64,000 nucleotides of DNA from assembly GCA_039090855.1 (NCBI GenBank), contig CM077034.1:226241331-226305330 (forward strand), given 5' to 3'. This document shows, piece by piece, positions 20,424 to 30,310 of this stretch. The notes under the pieces were generated by a model, which was not told where the DNA came from, searched no databases, and saw nothing but the letters and a program-made list of their open reading frames with translations. Position 1 is the first letter of the stretch. Every line of letters begins with the position of its first letter. The stretch is from Macrothele yani. Taxonomy: Eukaryota; Arthropoda; Arachnida; Araneae; Macrothelidae. The translations under genes and the position numbers were made by a program.

Positions 20424-21902
20424 CACTGCCGGACAATTGCTAAGGACGGATAACGATAGCAACCATAAAATGGTAGGCAGGAAAATGTGGAAATTAGCAT
20501 AAGTGCGGGATACAGTAAGACGTATTGTGCGTATGCAAATTTTGGATTGCCGAACTTGTTCGTGACGTCATAGCGCCGATAAGAGATATAAAGGATTTGA
20601 CGCGTATTGACCGTTGTTGTTCAAACGCAAAGTTGAAAGGGAAAGAATCAATTGACGAACTTGCAATTTTCAGTATGTCTTCCCGACATCACCTAGATGA
20701 TTTTACGCGTGGCCGTATTATTGGCAAGATTGAAGAAGGGCGAAAAATAACAGATGTTGCCAGGGAGTTCGACGTCAGCACAGTGTTGTTTCAAGGCTTT
20801 GGAAATCATTTCAAACAAATGGAGAGTGCAGCAAACGTCACGGGGGAGGTCGTGTTCGCAGTACGACACCTGCAGAAGATCGGTACATAGTGCTATCAAC
20901 ACAAAGACACCGGCGCAGCACAGCTAGTGAGGTAGCAAATCAGTTTATGGCTGCTACTGGCAAGCGGATCTCCCAAAAAACTGTCGCCAGACGTTTGCAT
21001 GAAGGAGGACTATACGCCCGCCGTCCTGTTGTGTGCATCCCATTGTCCAGACGTCACCGTACCGCCCGTTTGCAATGGTGCCATCAACATCGCAATTGGA
21101 CTGATAACGACTGGTCTGCTGTCCTCTTCTCAGATGAGAGTAGATACAGTCTATCGTCTGATTGTCGACGACAACTGATCTGGCGTGATAGTGGTACTGC
21201 ATATTGTCCAGCAAACATACACGAAAGGGACCGATGTCCGACATGTAGTGTCATGGTATGGGCTGGCATCATGATCAATGGCCGTATGTCCCTCTATGTG
21301 CTTCCAACTGGGACTATGACTGGCCAACGATACATTAATGATGTTCTGCTACCTCATGTTCGCAATATGTCATCGAACAGTCGCTGTCCAGGAGTGTCTT
21401 GAGAGCGAGGATATTCAACGCCTCGTATGGCTTGCACGTTCTCTAGATCTGAATCCCATTGGAAATGTGTGGGATGCTTTGGGGAGGAGTCTTGCTGGTC
21501 GCCAATGTCCTCCAATAAACAAGGACACCCTCATCCGTGCACTGACAGAGGAATGGGATAAATTACCCCAACAGCTGCTTGATAATGTTGTGCAAAGCAT
21601 GACACTACGTGTGGAATCTTGCATCGCCCTCCATGGTGGCCTTATCCCGTATTGACATCTTATGCCGGAACGCCTGCGGACGGTAATTGCATTTTTCACG
21701 TTTACGTATTCTGCAAAAAATGGCCTGTTTGTCCCTTGAACACGTTCCAAAGCCTTCTGGATTTCAGAGCACAATAAATTGTCTTTCTTGTAATGTCCTG
21801 GCATTCTGACATTATTTTATTTCACTTGGCATCCAACCACACTTACTTTTTTATGCGCTATATAGGCGTTTATGATCCGTACTTAGCAATTGTCCAGCAG
21901 TG
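20424..21902 (+). mobile_element. Tc1-type transposon, copy 1
   Basis: Ends CACTGCCGGACAATTGCTAA and, reversed, CACTGCTGGACAATTGCTAA, flanked by TA on both sides, about 1.48 kb. A second copy of the same family lies inverted at 27428-28955. Host sequence on either side (20345-20423 and 21903-21962) is one dispersed repeat that recurs uninterrupted at 23440-23551, confirming the insertion point. Confidence 0.9.
20674..21655 (+). pseudogene. Tc1-type DD34E transposase (copy 1, broken)
   Basis: Start MSSRHHLDDFTRGRIIGKIE with a helix-turn-helix (ITDVAREFDVS), then RISQKTVARRLHEGGL (second HTH), VLFSDESRYSLSSDCRRQLIW (first Asp), ARSLDLNPIGNVWDAL, and a C-terminus ending HGGLIPY. Frameshifts lie near 20790 and 20885. 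A deletion at about 21365 removes the block with the second catalytic Asp (copy 2 reads FMDDNATCHRT there), and the catalytic Glu is Gly (PIG for PIE). It is thoroughly inactive. Confidence 0.85.
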
Positions 21903-22121
21903 TAGTTCCAGTTTAAAAACTCCTGTTCAAGCTTGAACTAAGACCTAAAAAAAACATTGATATATATTGGACTGATGTATAAGTTCATGCCGTTTTATTG
22001 TAGTAATGGTACAGATGGCCAGTTGTATATAAAAAGGTAGCCAGTAATATTGTGTATCTAAATCATAAATTGCATTGTGCGATTGTGGCTAATGGTTTTT
22101 TTGGTTTTCAGGTCCGGAAGT

Positions 22122-23300
22122 ATGGAGTGTCAAGTAGAGCGGAATGAACATTTCCAATATCTGCTCCTCTACGAGTTTAACAAGGGATCCACAGCCTCCG
22201 AGGCTCGACAAATTTGTGCTGTGTATGGGAAGATGCTATTGTTCCGAGGACAGCTTGCAAATCATTTGAGCGGTTCCGAGGTGGCAATTTTGACATCAAC
22301 AACTCTCCACGCTCAGGTCGTCCATCTCACTTAGATGAGGATCGTTTGAACTATCTCATCCACTTGGATCCGCGTCAAACCACACGGGAACTGGACCCCA
22401 ATTTCTGGACCTTTCCCATATGTTTTAGCGACACCTAAAAACGTATGCGAAAGGTCCAGAAATTGGGGTCTTGGGTGCCTCACACACTCACCGAGGACAA
22501 CAAGAATCAGCGTGTTGCCATATGTGGTTCCTTGCTCGCCCGTTATTGCGAATGTTCTCAGCAACACAAACCCTTTCTGTCACGTATTGTTACTGGAGAT
22601 GAAAAGTGGTGCCTGTACGTGAATTTCAGGCAATGAGGGAATGGTTAAGCCCAAACAAGACGCCCACACCATGTCCAAAACACGACCGCTTCATCCTGCG
22701 AAGTGTTTCTTTCTTTGATTGGAGGTTTAACGACCACCGTGAGCAACTCAATGGGTTATAAGCAGTTGCCCGTCCCTAATTTAGGGTCACTGGTTCCAAG
22801 GAAGGGAGAGAGCCAGTGCCGTAAGACAAACAACAGCCATGCCTCACCGGGATTCGAACCCGCACCCCTTACGGACGAATGATCAGAGGCCATCACTTGG
22901 ACCACTGCGCCACCGGGGCGGCTCTGCGAAGTGTCTGGTGGGACGTGGAAGCCATTATTCAATGGGAAATGCTGCTGAGGATTTGGTATTGTGAGTAACT
23001 CCGCCGTGTGGAGGGAGTAATTCAGCAGAAATGGCCACATCGGCACCATGGTGTCCTTCTCTAACATGATAATGCACGCCCTCACAGTGCAAACATGATC
23101 AAAATGGCCATTCAGGACATGAAATGGGAGATCCTTCCACATCTGGCCTATTCCCCAGAAGTCACCTCTTCCAAACTTTGTTGAATGCACTCAGTGGCAG
23201 AACGTTCAACAATGATGTTGATCTCCAGAATTTCTCCTTGATGATTTCTTCGCAGCAAAACCTGCATTTTTTTTTCTTTTCTAAAATGGCATTACAGGCA
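22122..23300 (+). pseudogene. Mariner transposase (broken)
   Basis: Across frames: MECQVERNEHFQYLLLYEF, GSTASEARQICAVYG, then FRGGNFDINNSPRSGRPSHL, LVSWV-like VPHTLTEDNKNQRV, IVTGDEKWCLYVNF (first Asp), HDNARPHSANMIKMAIQDM (second Asp) and LPHLAYSP. These are mariner-family landmarks (GDEKW, HDNARPH, YSPDLAPSDYHLF), though the last is only partly preserved. There are several frameshifts and stops, and the frame is split at 22706 by a SINE. The bases GAAGTGTC of the coding strand are duplicated at the insertion. Confidence 0.8.
22707..22923 (-). mobile_element. tRNA-derived SINE with 11-bp target duplication
   Basis: Complete copy on the minus strand: GCCGCCCCGGTGGCGCAGTG head (A box), B box GGTTCGAATCCCG, body, and 3' tail AACCTCCAATCAAAGAAAG. 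It is flanked by the direct repeat CTGCGAAGTGT at 22696-22706 and 22924-22934. A perfect 11-bp duplication indicates LINE-type target-primed insertion, here into the mariner transposase gene. Confidence 0.95.
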
Positions 23301-23433
23301 TATACAACGATGAGACACCATCATAAACAATCGGGGGGGAGATAGATAGTTGAATGATTCTGTTTTCCCTTCTGATGTAATACATTCCTATAGTGTGGTG
23401 AAAAAATTGGCATGAACTTATGCATCAACCCAA

Positions 23434-23551
23434 TACTAACCTGACTATGCAGTTAAAACTGCGGAGTGTGTTATTTCCACTGCATAATACACTTCCGATT
23501 TAAAAACTCCTGTTCAAGCTTAAACTGAGACCTAAAAAGCACATGGATATA
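23434..23551. repeat. Dispersed repeat shared with 20345-20423/21903-21966
   Basis: CTAACCTGACTATGCAGTTA, then CACTGCATAATA and CTCCTGTTCAAGCTT recur from the flanks of the Tc1 element at 20424-21902. It belongs to the interior of the 10.1-kb composite element or to an older repeat inside it; the two copies bracket the mariner element. Confidence 0.7.
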
Positions 23552-23929
23552 CAGGGTGCCCAGCAAAGTCCTTTCTCAGCCCCGTAACTTTCGAACGCCG
23601 GCAGCTACAAAAACAGTGTCTGGGCATAGTAAAGTGGCTACGCGCTTATTCGATGAGACCGCTTACAGCGCCTCCTAGTAGCAAAGTCAGGAGTTAGTGG
23701 GCCGATCTCAAAAACTATACAAGATACGGGAAAATAGTCAATTACAAAGTTGTAGAGCAGCATCGATTTAGTACGAAAAGACACCTTGCACACATGAATG
23801 CTAAGAATAGAACGTGTACAACACTCGTTTGTTTGCTCGCGATGTTGAACACTGTTACGTCACGAAACGCGTCAGAAAGGAGATAATATCGCCTTCCATG
23901 AAGAACTAGTCCGACTCAACCGTGGAATG

Positions 23930-24230
23930 TCAGGTTCCAACATTACGGCGTCCCTCCGCACCAGCCAGGAAACGTACGAAGGAGCTGGTCGAGACATTCG
24001 AGCAACAAATCATCGGCTATGGTGGTTGCGTAGAGTGGCCTGCACGCTCACCGGACCTATTGGACTTCTTCCTGTGGGGCCACCTCGAAGAGCAGGTGTA
24101 TCAGACCCCTCCGACAACGTTGCAGGACCTTCGACGCCGTATAACTGATGCTTGTTCCAGCGTGTCACCTGACACGCTGCAAAATGTGCAGCGCGAGATT
24201 CAATCTAGTCTAAATGTGTATTGTGGTTGA
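23930..24230 (+). pseudogene. Mariner-type transposase, internally deleted
   Basis: The open frame ends with CVEWPARSPDLLDFFLWGHL, then EEQVYQTPPTTLQDLRRRI and VSPDTLQNVQREIQSSL, followed by a stop. This is the C-terminal block around the third catalytic residue (PARSPDLTPLDFFLWG is the family form; one or two residues are lost here). Upstream only a fragment of the N-terminus remains (ASLRTSQETYEGAG), so the catalytic centre is deleted. The 53-bp array starts right after the stop. Confidence 0.75.
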
Positions 24231-24243
24231 CGGAGAGCACATT

Positions 24244-24705
24244 GACCACCAACTGGCGTAGTCCTGATGACGAACTACGCTTTAGTTCGAAAATTTGACC
24301 ACCAACTGACGTAGTCCTGATGAAGAACTAGGCTTTAGTTCGAAAATTTGACCACCAACTGACGTAGTCCCGATGAAGAACTAGGCTTTAGTTCGAAAAT
24401 TTGACCACCAACTGACGTAGTCCCGATGAAGAACTAGGCTTTAGTTCGAAAATTTGACCACCAACTGACATAGTCCCGATGAAGAACTAGGCTTTAGTTC
24501 GAAAATTTGACCACCAACTGACGTAGTCCTGATGAAGAACTAGGCTTTAGTTCGAAAATTTGACCGCCAACTGACGTAGTCCTGATGAAGAACTAGGCTT
24601 TAGTTCGAAAATTTGACCACCAACTGACGTAGTCCGGATGAAGAACTAGGCTTTAGTTCGAAAATTTGACCACCAACTGACATAGTCCTGATGAAGAACT
24701 AGGCT
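24244..24705. repeat. 53-bp tandem array, about nine copies, hammerhead-like motif
   Basis: The unit (GACCACCAACTGACGTAGTC, then CTGATGAAGAACTAGG, then CTTTAGTTCGAAAATTT) recurs every 53 bp with few changes. Each unit has CTGATGA, a 6-bp stem (GAACTA with TAGTTC) and GAAA, the order of a hammerhead ribozyme core. The CTGATGA follows GTAGTC directly and no good stem I or III is visible, so activity is doubtful. A second array of the same unit lies at 25905-26168. Confidence 0.85.
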
Positions 24706-25904
24706 GTGCCTAGTGACAACTTATTGCTCCTTTCTGACGAGTTTCGTAACGCAACAGTGTTCGACATCGCGAACAAACAAACGAGCGCTGTGCGCGTTCT
24801 ATTCTTAGCATTCATGTGCGCAAGGTGTCTATTCGTACTAAATCGATGCTGCTCTACAACTTTGTAATTGACTATTTTGATGTATCTTTTATAGTTTTCG
24901 AGATCGGCACACTAACTCCTGACTTTGCCACTAGGAGGCGCTGTAAGCGGTCTCATCGAATAGCCACTTTACTATACACCTAGACACCGTTTTTATGGCT
25001 ATAGCTGTCGGCGTTCGAAAGTTACGGAGCTGAGAAAGGACTTTACTGGGCACCCTGTATAGGTATTACAAAATATGCATATCATGAGATAAATCCCTAA
25101 AGACTTTCTTATCTTAAAACATGCTTTAGATTAAACAAATATAATATCAAAAGGTATTGTTTATCTGACATTGAAAAGTATTTTGCACGGTGTCGCTCCG
25201 CGAGACACGTATTCCCACCCCGAGATGCCTAAATTATGTTACAGGTTTTTGCCAGTTAATTTTTTTTTTTACAAATAAAACAATTTAGTTAAATTCTAGT
25301 TGTACATTATGGTATTAACCGAATCGTGCCATCATACGTGGAACATATATGGCATATGAAACAATCATTTGATGTTTCTGAATATTTCTGTTTCACATGT
25401 TCTGTGAAAGTTGGACTGGCCGATACGTAACGTCCGACGGTGAAAATTATTTACGTGCCGATTGACCATAATAGTTAAAAAATACATATTAAGCGTATTA
25501 ATGCATACCACTTGAGAACTGCCCCGCTTTCCTTCGTTGTCAGTAGTAGCCACGGTTCTTCCGGTTCATAGTCCTTATCAAAACAAGGTTAGGCTTATCG
25601 TGGCTAGGTCTGTTGCACAAGAATACCGGTACATGCTTAGTTCCGTCGTCTTTCGTAAAAACGTTGAGATGAACATTAGGGCGATAGATATTTGAAAGTG
25701 GTGAGAGAGACATGAAATTTGTACACTGTTGAATGGGCGCAAACGAAATGGAATGACTTGAACACAAAGGATAGCGAATGGGCTTCGAATTTAAGATTAA
25801 AAGAACTGTATAATTAACTTTTTTACGGGTCTTATAGAGGTTATTATTCAAAAAAGCTGGTGGCCAAATTTTCAAACTAAAGCCTAGTTCGTCATCAGGA
25901 CTAC

Positions 25905-26168
25905 GTCAGTGACGTAGTCCTGATGAAGAACTAGGCTCTAGTTCGAAAATTTGACCACCAACTGATGTAGTCCTGATGACGAACTAGGCTTTAGTTCGAA
26001 AATTTGACCACCAACTGACGTAGTCCTGATGAAGAACTAGGCTTTAGTTCGAAAATTTGACCACCAACTGACGTAGTCCTGATGACGAACTAGGCTTTAG
26101 TTCGAAAATTTGACCACCAACTGACGTAGTCCTGATGGCGAACTAGGCTTTAGTTCGAAAATTTGACC
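25905..26168. repeat. 53-bp tandem array, five copies
   Basis: Same unit as at 24244-24705 (CTGATGAAGAACTAGGCT, then TAGTTCGAAAATTTGACC), at the centre of the compound foldback. Some units have CTGATGACGAACTAG in place of CTGATGAAGAACTAG. Confidence 0.85.
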
Positions 26169-26262
26169 AACTTTTTTGAATAATAACCTCCATAAGACCC
26201 GCAAAAAAGTTAATTCCACAGTACAATATGAATAGAGGTGCCAAAAATTCATTTACAACTAG

Positions 26263-26575
26263 GATTAAAAGAACGCTTACAGAAGTTAACAACCTGTATT
26301 GAAAGATGATGAAATAAAATAGAATGAAGTCGTCACAATAAAATTCATGCGAAAGAATAAAAGATTGGTACCACACCATCGTCGTCCTATCGCACCGCCT
26401 ACATTCTGGTGGAATTCTGAACATCTGAAGGGAATGTCGACGGTGCGGTAGGTCGACGATGGTGTGGTACCAATCTTTTATTCTTTCGCATGAATTTTAT
26501 TGTGACGACTTCATTCTATTTTATTTTATCATCTTTCAATACAGGTTTTTAACTTCTGTAAGCGTTCTTTTAATG
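26263..26575. repeat. Inner foldback: 136-bp arms, 43-bp spacer
   Basis: 26263-26398 and 26442-26575 are near-perfect inverted repeats (AAGATTGGTACCACACCATC and its complement near the centre). It lies wholly inside the right arm of the compound foldback. Confidence 0.8.
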
Positions 26576-27427
26576 TTAAATTCGAAACCCGTTCGCTATC
26601 CTTTGTGTTCAAGTCATTCCATTTAGTTTGTGCCCATTCAACAGTGTAAACATTTCATATATCTTTCACCACCTTCAAATATCTATCACTTTAATGTTCA
26701 TCTCAACGTTTTTACGAAAGACGACGGAACTAAGCATGTACCGGTATTCTTGTGCAACAGACCTAGCCACGATAGGCCTAACCTTGTTTTGATAAGGACG
26801 ATGAACCGGAAGAACGTGGCTACTACTGACAACGAAGGAAAGCGGGACAGTTCTCAAGTGGTAAGCATTAATACGCTTAATATGTATTTTTTAACTATTG
26901 TGGTCAATCGACAGATAAATAATTTTCACCTTTGGACGTTATATGTATCAGCAGGTCAAACTTTCACAGAACATGTGTGAAACAGAAATATTCAGAAACA
27001 TCAAATGATTGTTTCAGATACCATGTATAATGGCACGATTCCGTTAATACCATAATATGCATCTAGAATTTAACTAAATTGTTTTATTTGTAAAAAAAAA
27101 AAAAAAATTTAACTAACAAAAAACCTGTAACATAATTAGGCATCTCAGGGTGGGAGCACGTGTCTTACGGAGCGACACCGTGCGAAATACTTTTCAATAT
27201 TAAGTAAACAATACCTTTGATATTATATTTGTTGGATATATAGGTGTTCTAAATGTCGTACGTACGTACATAGAAAAAAAAAAACCTGAAGATTTTAGTT
27301 TCGATCAAGTTTCTAAAAATACAAATATTCGCATTTTGGCGAGGTCATTGTCGCTCCTGTTTTGCTTCAGAGAGGCTATACAGTACACACGGGAGATATT
27401 TACTGCGAGCAGGAGAGGAGATTTGTA

Positions 27428-28955
27428 CACTGCTGGACGATTGCTAAGGACGGATCATAAACGGCTACATAGCGCATAAAAAGTAAGTGTGGTTGGATGC
27501 CAAGTGAAATAAAATAATGTCAGAATGCCAGGACATTACAAGAAAGACAATTTATTGTGCTCTGAAATCCAGAAGGCTTTGGAACGTGTTCAAGGGACAA
27601 ACAGGCCATTTTGTGCAGAATACGTAAACGTGAAAAAAATGCAATTACCGTCCGCAGGCGTTCCGGCGTAAGATGCCAATACGGGATATGGCCACCATGG
27701 AGGGCCATGCAAGATTCCACACGTCGTGTCATGCTTTGCACAACATTATCAAGCAGCTGTTGGGGTAATTTATCCTATTCCTGTCAGTGCACGGATGAGG
27801 GTGTCCTTGTTTATTGGAGGGCATTGGCGACCAGCACGACTCCTCCCCAAAAGCATCCCACACAATTTCAATGGGATTCAGATCTGGAGAACGTGCTGGC
27901 CATCCGAAGCGTTGAATATCCTCGCTCTCAAGACACTCCTGGACAGCGACTGTTCGATGACATGTTGCGTTGTCGTCCATGAAAATGAATCTATCACCGA
28001 CAGCACCACGGAACATGCGGACACGAGGTAGCAGAACATCATTAATGTATCGTTGGCCAGTCATAGTCCCAGTTAGAAGCACATAGAGGGATGTACGGCC
28101 ATTGATCATGATGCCAGCCCATACCATGACACTACATGTCGGATATCCTGTATGTTTGCTGGACAATATGCAGTACCACTATCACGCCAGATCAGTTGTC
28201 GTCGACAATCAGACGATGGACTGTATCTACTCTCATCTGAGAAGAGGACAGCAGACCAGTCGTTATCAGTCCAATTGCGATGTTGATGGCACCATTGCAA
28301 ACGGGCGGTACGGTGACGTCTGGACAATGGGATGCACACAACAGGACGGCGGGCGTATAGTCCTCCTTCATGCAAACGTCTGGCGACAGTTTTTTGGGAG
28401 ATCCGCTTGCCAGTAGCAGCCATAAACTGATTTGCTACGTCACTAGCTGTGCTGCGCCGGTGTCTTTTTGTTGATAGCACTATGTACCGATCTTCTGCAG
28501 GTGTCGTACTGCGAACACGACCTCCCCGTGACGTTTGCTACACTCTCCATTTGTTTGAAATGATTTCCAAAGCCTTGAAACAACACTGTGGCTGACGTCG
28601 AACTCCCTGGCAACATCTGTTATTTTTCGCCCTTCTTCAATCTTGCCAATAATACGGCCACGCGTAAAATCATCTAGGTGATGTCGGGAAGACATACTGA
28701 AAATTGCAAGTTTGTCAATTGATTCTTTCCCTTTCAACTTTGTGTTTGAACAACAACGGTCAACACGCGTCAAATCCTTTATATCTCTTATCAGCGCTAT
28801 GACGTCACGAACAAGTTCGGCAATCCAAAACTTGCATATGCACAACACGTCTTACCGTATCCCGCACTTATGCTAATTTCCACATTTTGCTGCCTTCCAT
28901 TTTATGGTTGCTATCGTTGCTATTGTCATCCGTCCTTAGCAATTGTCCGGCAGTG
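27428..28955 (-). mobile_element. Tc1-type transposon, copy 2 (inverted)
   Basis: Same family as 20424-21902, opposite orientation. Ends CACTGCTGGACGATTGCTAA and the complement of CACTGCCGGACAATTGCTAA, TA on both sides, 1.53 kb. It is slightly longer than copy 1 because it keeps the second-Asp region. Confidence 0.9.
27670..28695 (-). pseudogene. Tc1-type DD34E transposase (copy 2, broken)
   Basis: Minus strand: MSSRHHLDDFTRGRIIGKIE, ITDVAREFDVSHSVVSRLW (HTH), RISQKTVARRLHEGGL, VLFSDESRYSPSSDCRRQLIW (Asp 1), FIFMDDNATCHRTVAVQECL (Asp 2), PARSPDLNPIEIVWDAF (Glu), C-terminus near HGGHIPYW. Thirty-four residues separate the second Asp from the Glu, hence DD34E. All three catalytic residues survive, but frameshifts near 28500, 28150 and 27800 and a lost stop break the gene. 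Confidence 0.85.
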
Positions 28956-29210
28956 TATTAGCTTGAGGGTAAGGGGGAAATATTGGCTGGGTCTTTTCTT
29001 TGTGGTTACCGTTTCAAAATACTCATTCAGAAATCCTTTATCTGGTGGTCAGCAAGGTTGAGAAGGTGTGAGATTTGAATGGGGACATTGTGATGGAATG
29101 CGGGAAGTTTCCTTTTGTCTTGCCTTAAGTCCCTTTTAGGGAGAAGGGTACGCGACACAAGGCACCCCATTAGAGCGTGGAGAAATACTGAAACACAAGA
29201 GATATCTTAT
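28956..29210. other. No gene recognised
   Basis: Sequence between the Tc1 copy and the foldback, probably interior of the 10.1-kb composite element. No frame, repeat or RNA feature is recognisable. Confidence 0.4.
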
Positions 29211-29845
29211 ATTGAGTATCTTCAGTTATTTGAAAAATTCTTGGCAGTTTGCTATTGCCACGTTATATTCTGGACATCGGAAAGTTGAAAATTTTTTTTT
29301 CTTGTATTTGAGACATATTACTATAAAAAGAATAAAAAAGGCTCTACTCGAAATTTTTTATTTCTTAGTGGTCCTCTTCATTATATTGTTTTCAATTTTT
29401 GATGATAAAATATCTTGGTTCATGCCTAAAAGGTGTTTACGATTTACAAAACGAAGTCTTGCCTAAAAATCAATGGAACTGAACGAAATTTTTTGTTAAC
29501 CCTAATTATCAAATGAAAATTACTTAGGTGAGCTTTTGTTTGATAATTAGGGTTAACAAAAAATTTCGTTCAGTTCCATTGATTTTTAGCCAAGACTTCG
29601 TTTTGTAAATCGTAAACACCTTTTTAGGCATGAACCAAGATATTTTATCGTCAAAAATTGAAAACAATATAATGAAGAGGACCACTAAGAAAAAAAAACA
29701 TTGTGAGTAGAGCCTTTTTTATTCTTTTTATAGTAATATGTCTCAAATACAAGAAAAATTTTTTCAACTTTCCGACATCCAGAATATAGCGTGGCAAAAG
29801 CGAACTGCTAAGAATTTTTCAAATAATTGAAGATACTCAATATAT
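29211..29845. repeat. Foldback, 300-bp arms, about 20-bp spacer
   Basis: About 29211-29513 and 29531-29845 are near-perfect inverted repeats (outer TTGAGTATCTTCAGTTATTT, inner GATAATTAGGGTTAACAAA). The centre TGAAAATTACTTAGGTGAGC is unpaired. It could be a MITE-like element or a tail-to-tail pair of insertions. No coding content is convincing. Confidence 0.8.
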
Positions 29846-30208
29846 TTATAAGCACACGCTGTTAATTTTAATTTGTTTCCCATTATGGGAAATAAATAAT
29901 ATGGTTTAAGAGATATCTTGTTGGTAAATCGGTTTCACAGCATTAGCAATGTAGTGAGGTTAGCTTTGCCCCAAGTATAGATGAGATAAGCAATTTTGCA
30001 CAAGAGAATTCAAGCGATCATTGATCGACATTTTCTTGCCTTTCGAATGCACTCATTGGAACGAGACGGCGTAGGAGCAATTAACAGTTTTTTCATTGGA
30101 ACGATTGACATTTATAATCGAATGTTTCCAGGAATTTCATAATCGAATGAATCAATTACTTCTTCTTTCGATTATGCCCCATCACTATCATATACACTGA
30201 GTGCTCAC

Positions 30209-30310
30209 CGGATTGCAACCTTATACCTGCCAACATGGGCAAGAACCTTGTCAGTAGTAACTAGTATTAACGCACGGCACACAGACGCTCTCTTACAAAA
30301 CGATCCATCT
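30209..30310 (-). CDS. Possible upstream host exon
   Basis: Minus strand: a TTTCTTTTTCACAAAG acceptor, 102 nt and a GTGAGC donor. The phase joins the exon at 20011: the split codon CG|C gives Arg, and the reading (VTTDKVLAHVGRYKVAIR into LEFEEIP) has no stop. The donor lies 13 bp from the target duplication of the 10.1-kb element. Against it, the acceptor is AAG rather than CAG or TAG, and part of the segment (ATACCTGCCAAC) resembles the terminus of repeat R1. A shorter exon starting after ACTAG at about 30257 is also possible. Confidence 0.3.

Larger units (their letters stand above)
21967..23433 (+). mobile_element. Mariner element interrupted by a SINE
   Basis: Inverted ends TTGGACTGATGTATAAGTTC and, reversed, TTGGGTTGATGCATAAGTTC, flanked by TA on both sides. 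It is about 1.47 kb, of which 228 bp are a SINE insertion plus target duplication; without these it would be about 1.24 kb, a normal mariner length. Confidence 0.85.
23552..25057 (+). mobile_element. Mariner-related element with 330-bp inverted ends
   Basis: Begins CAGGGTGCCCAGCAAAGTCC and ends with the complement of CAGGGTGCCCAGTAAAGTCC, flanked by TA on both sides. Inverted similarity runs for about 330 bp each side (23552-23885 and 24725-25057). The middle carries a deleted transposase and a 53-bp tandem array. Long TIRs with a TA target fit a Tc1/mariner-superfamily element; this is an internally deleted copy. Confidence 0.8.
25125..27230. repeat. Compound foldback, arms of 0.7-1 kb
   Basis: About 25125-25905 and 26170-27230 are inverted copies. 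For example CCGAGATGCCTAAATTATG (near 25222) returns inverted near 27130, and TTCCGGTTCATAG returns as ATGAACCGGAA. The plain centre is a palindrome CTACGTCAGTGACGTAG at about 25900-25916, from which the 53-bp array runs rightwards. The right arm is longer because a second foldback (26263-26575) sits in it. The 60-110-codon frames in the arms mirror each other and show no known domain. Confidence 0.75.
20078..30187. mobile_element. Large composite DNA transposon (10.1 kb) with TAGTGNTGGGC ends
   Basis: The ends TAGTGCTGGGCATAATCG (20078) and, reversed, TAGTGATGGGGCATAATCG (30187) are inverted repeats. A perfect 24-bp subterminal inverted match links 20352-20375 with 29957-29980. Flanks are TCATATAT (20070-20077) and TCATATAC (30188-30195), an 8-bp duplication with one mismatch, as expected for a hAT-type element. 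No transposase of its own is recognised; the interior holds two Tc1 copies, two mariner-type elements, a SINE and several foldbacks. Without it the host intron would be only about 75 bp. Confidence 0.65.

Noticed and set aside
24244..24705. Active hammerhead ribozyme array
   Set aside because: Core motifs are present, but stems I and III cannot be drawn convincingly by eye, so activity is not claimed.
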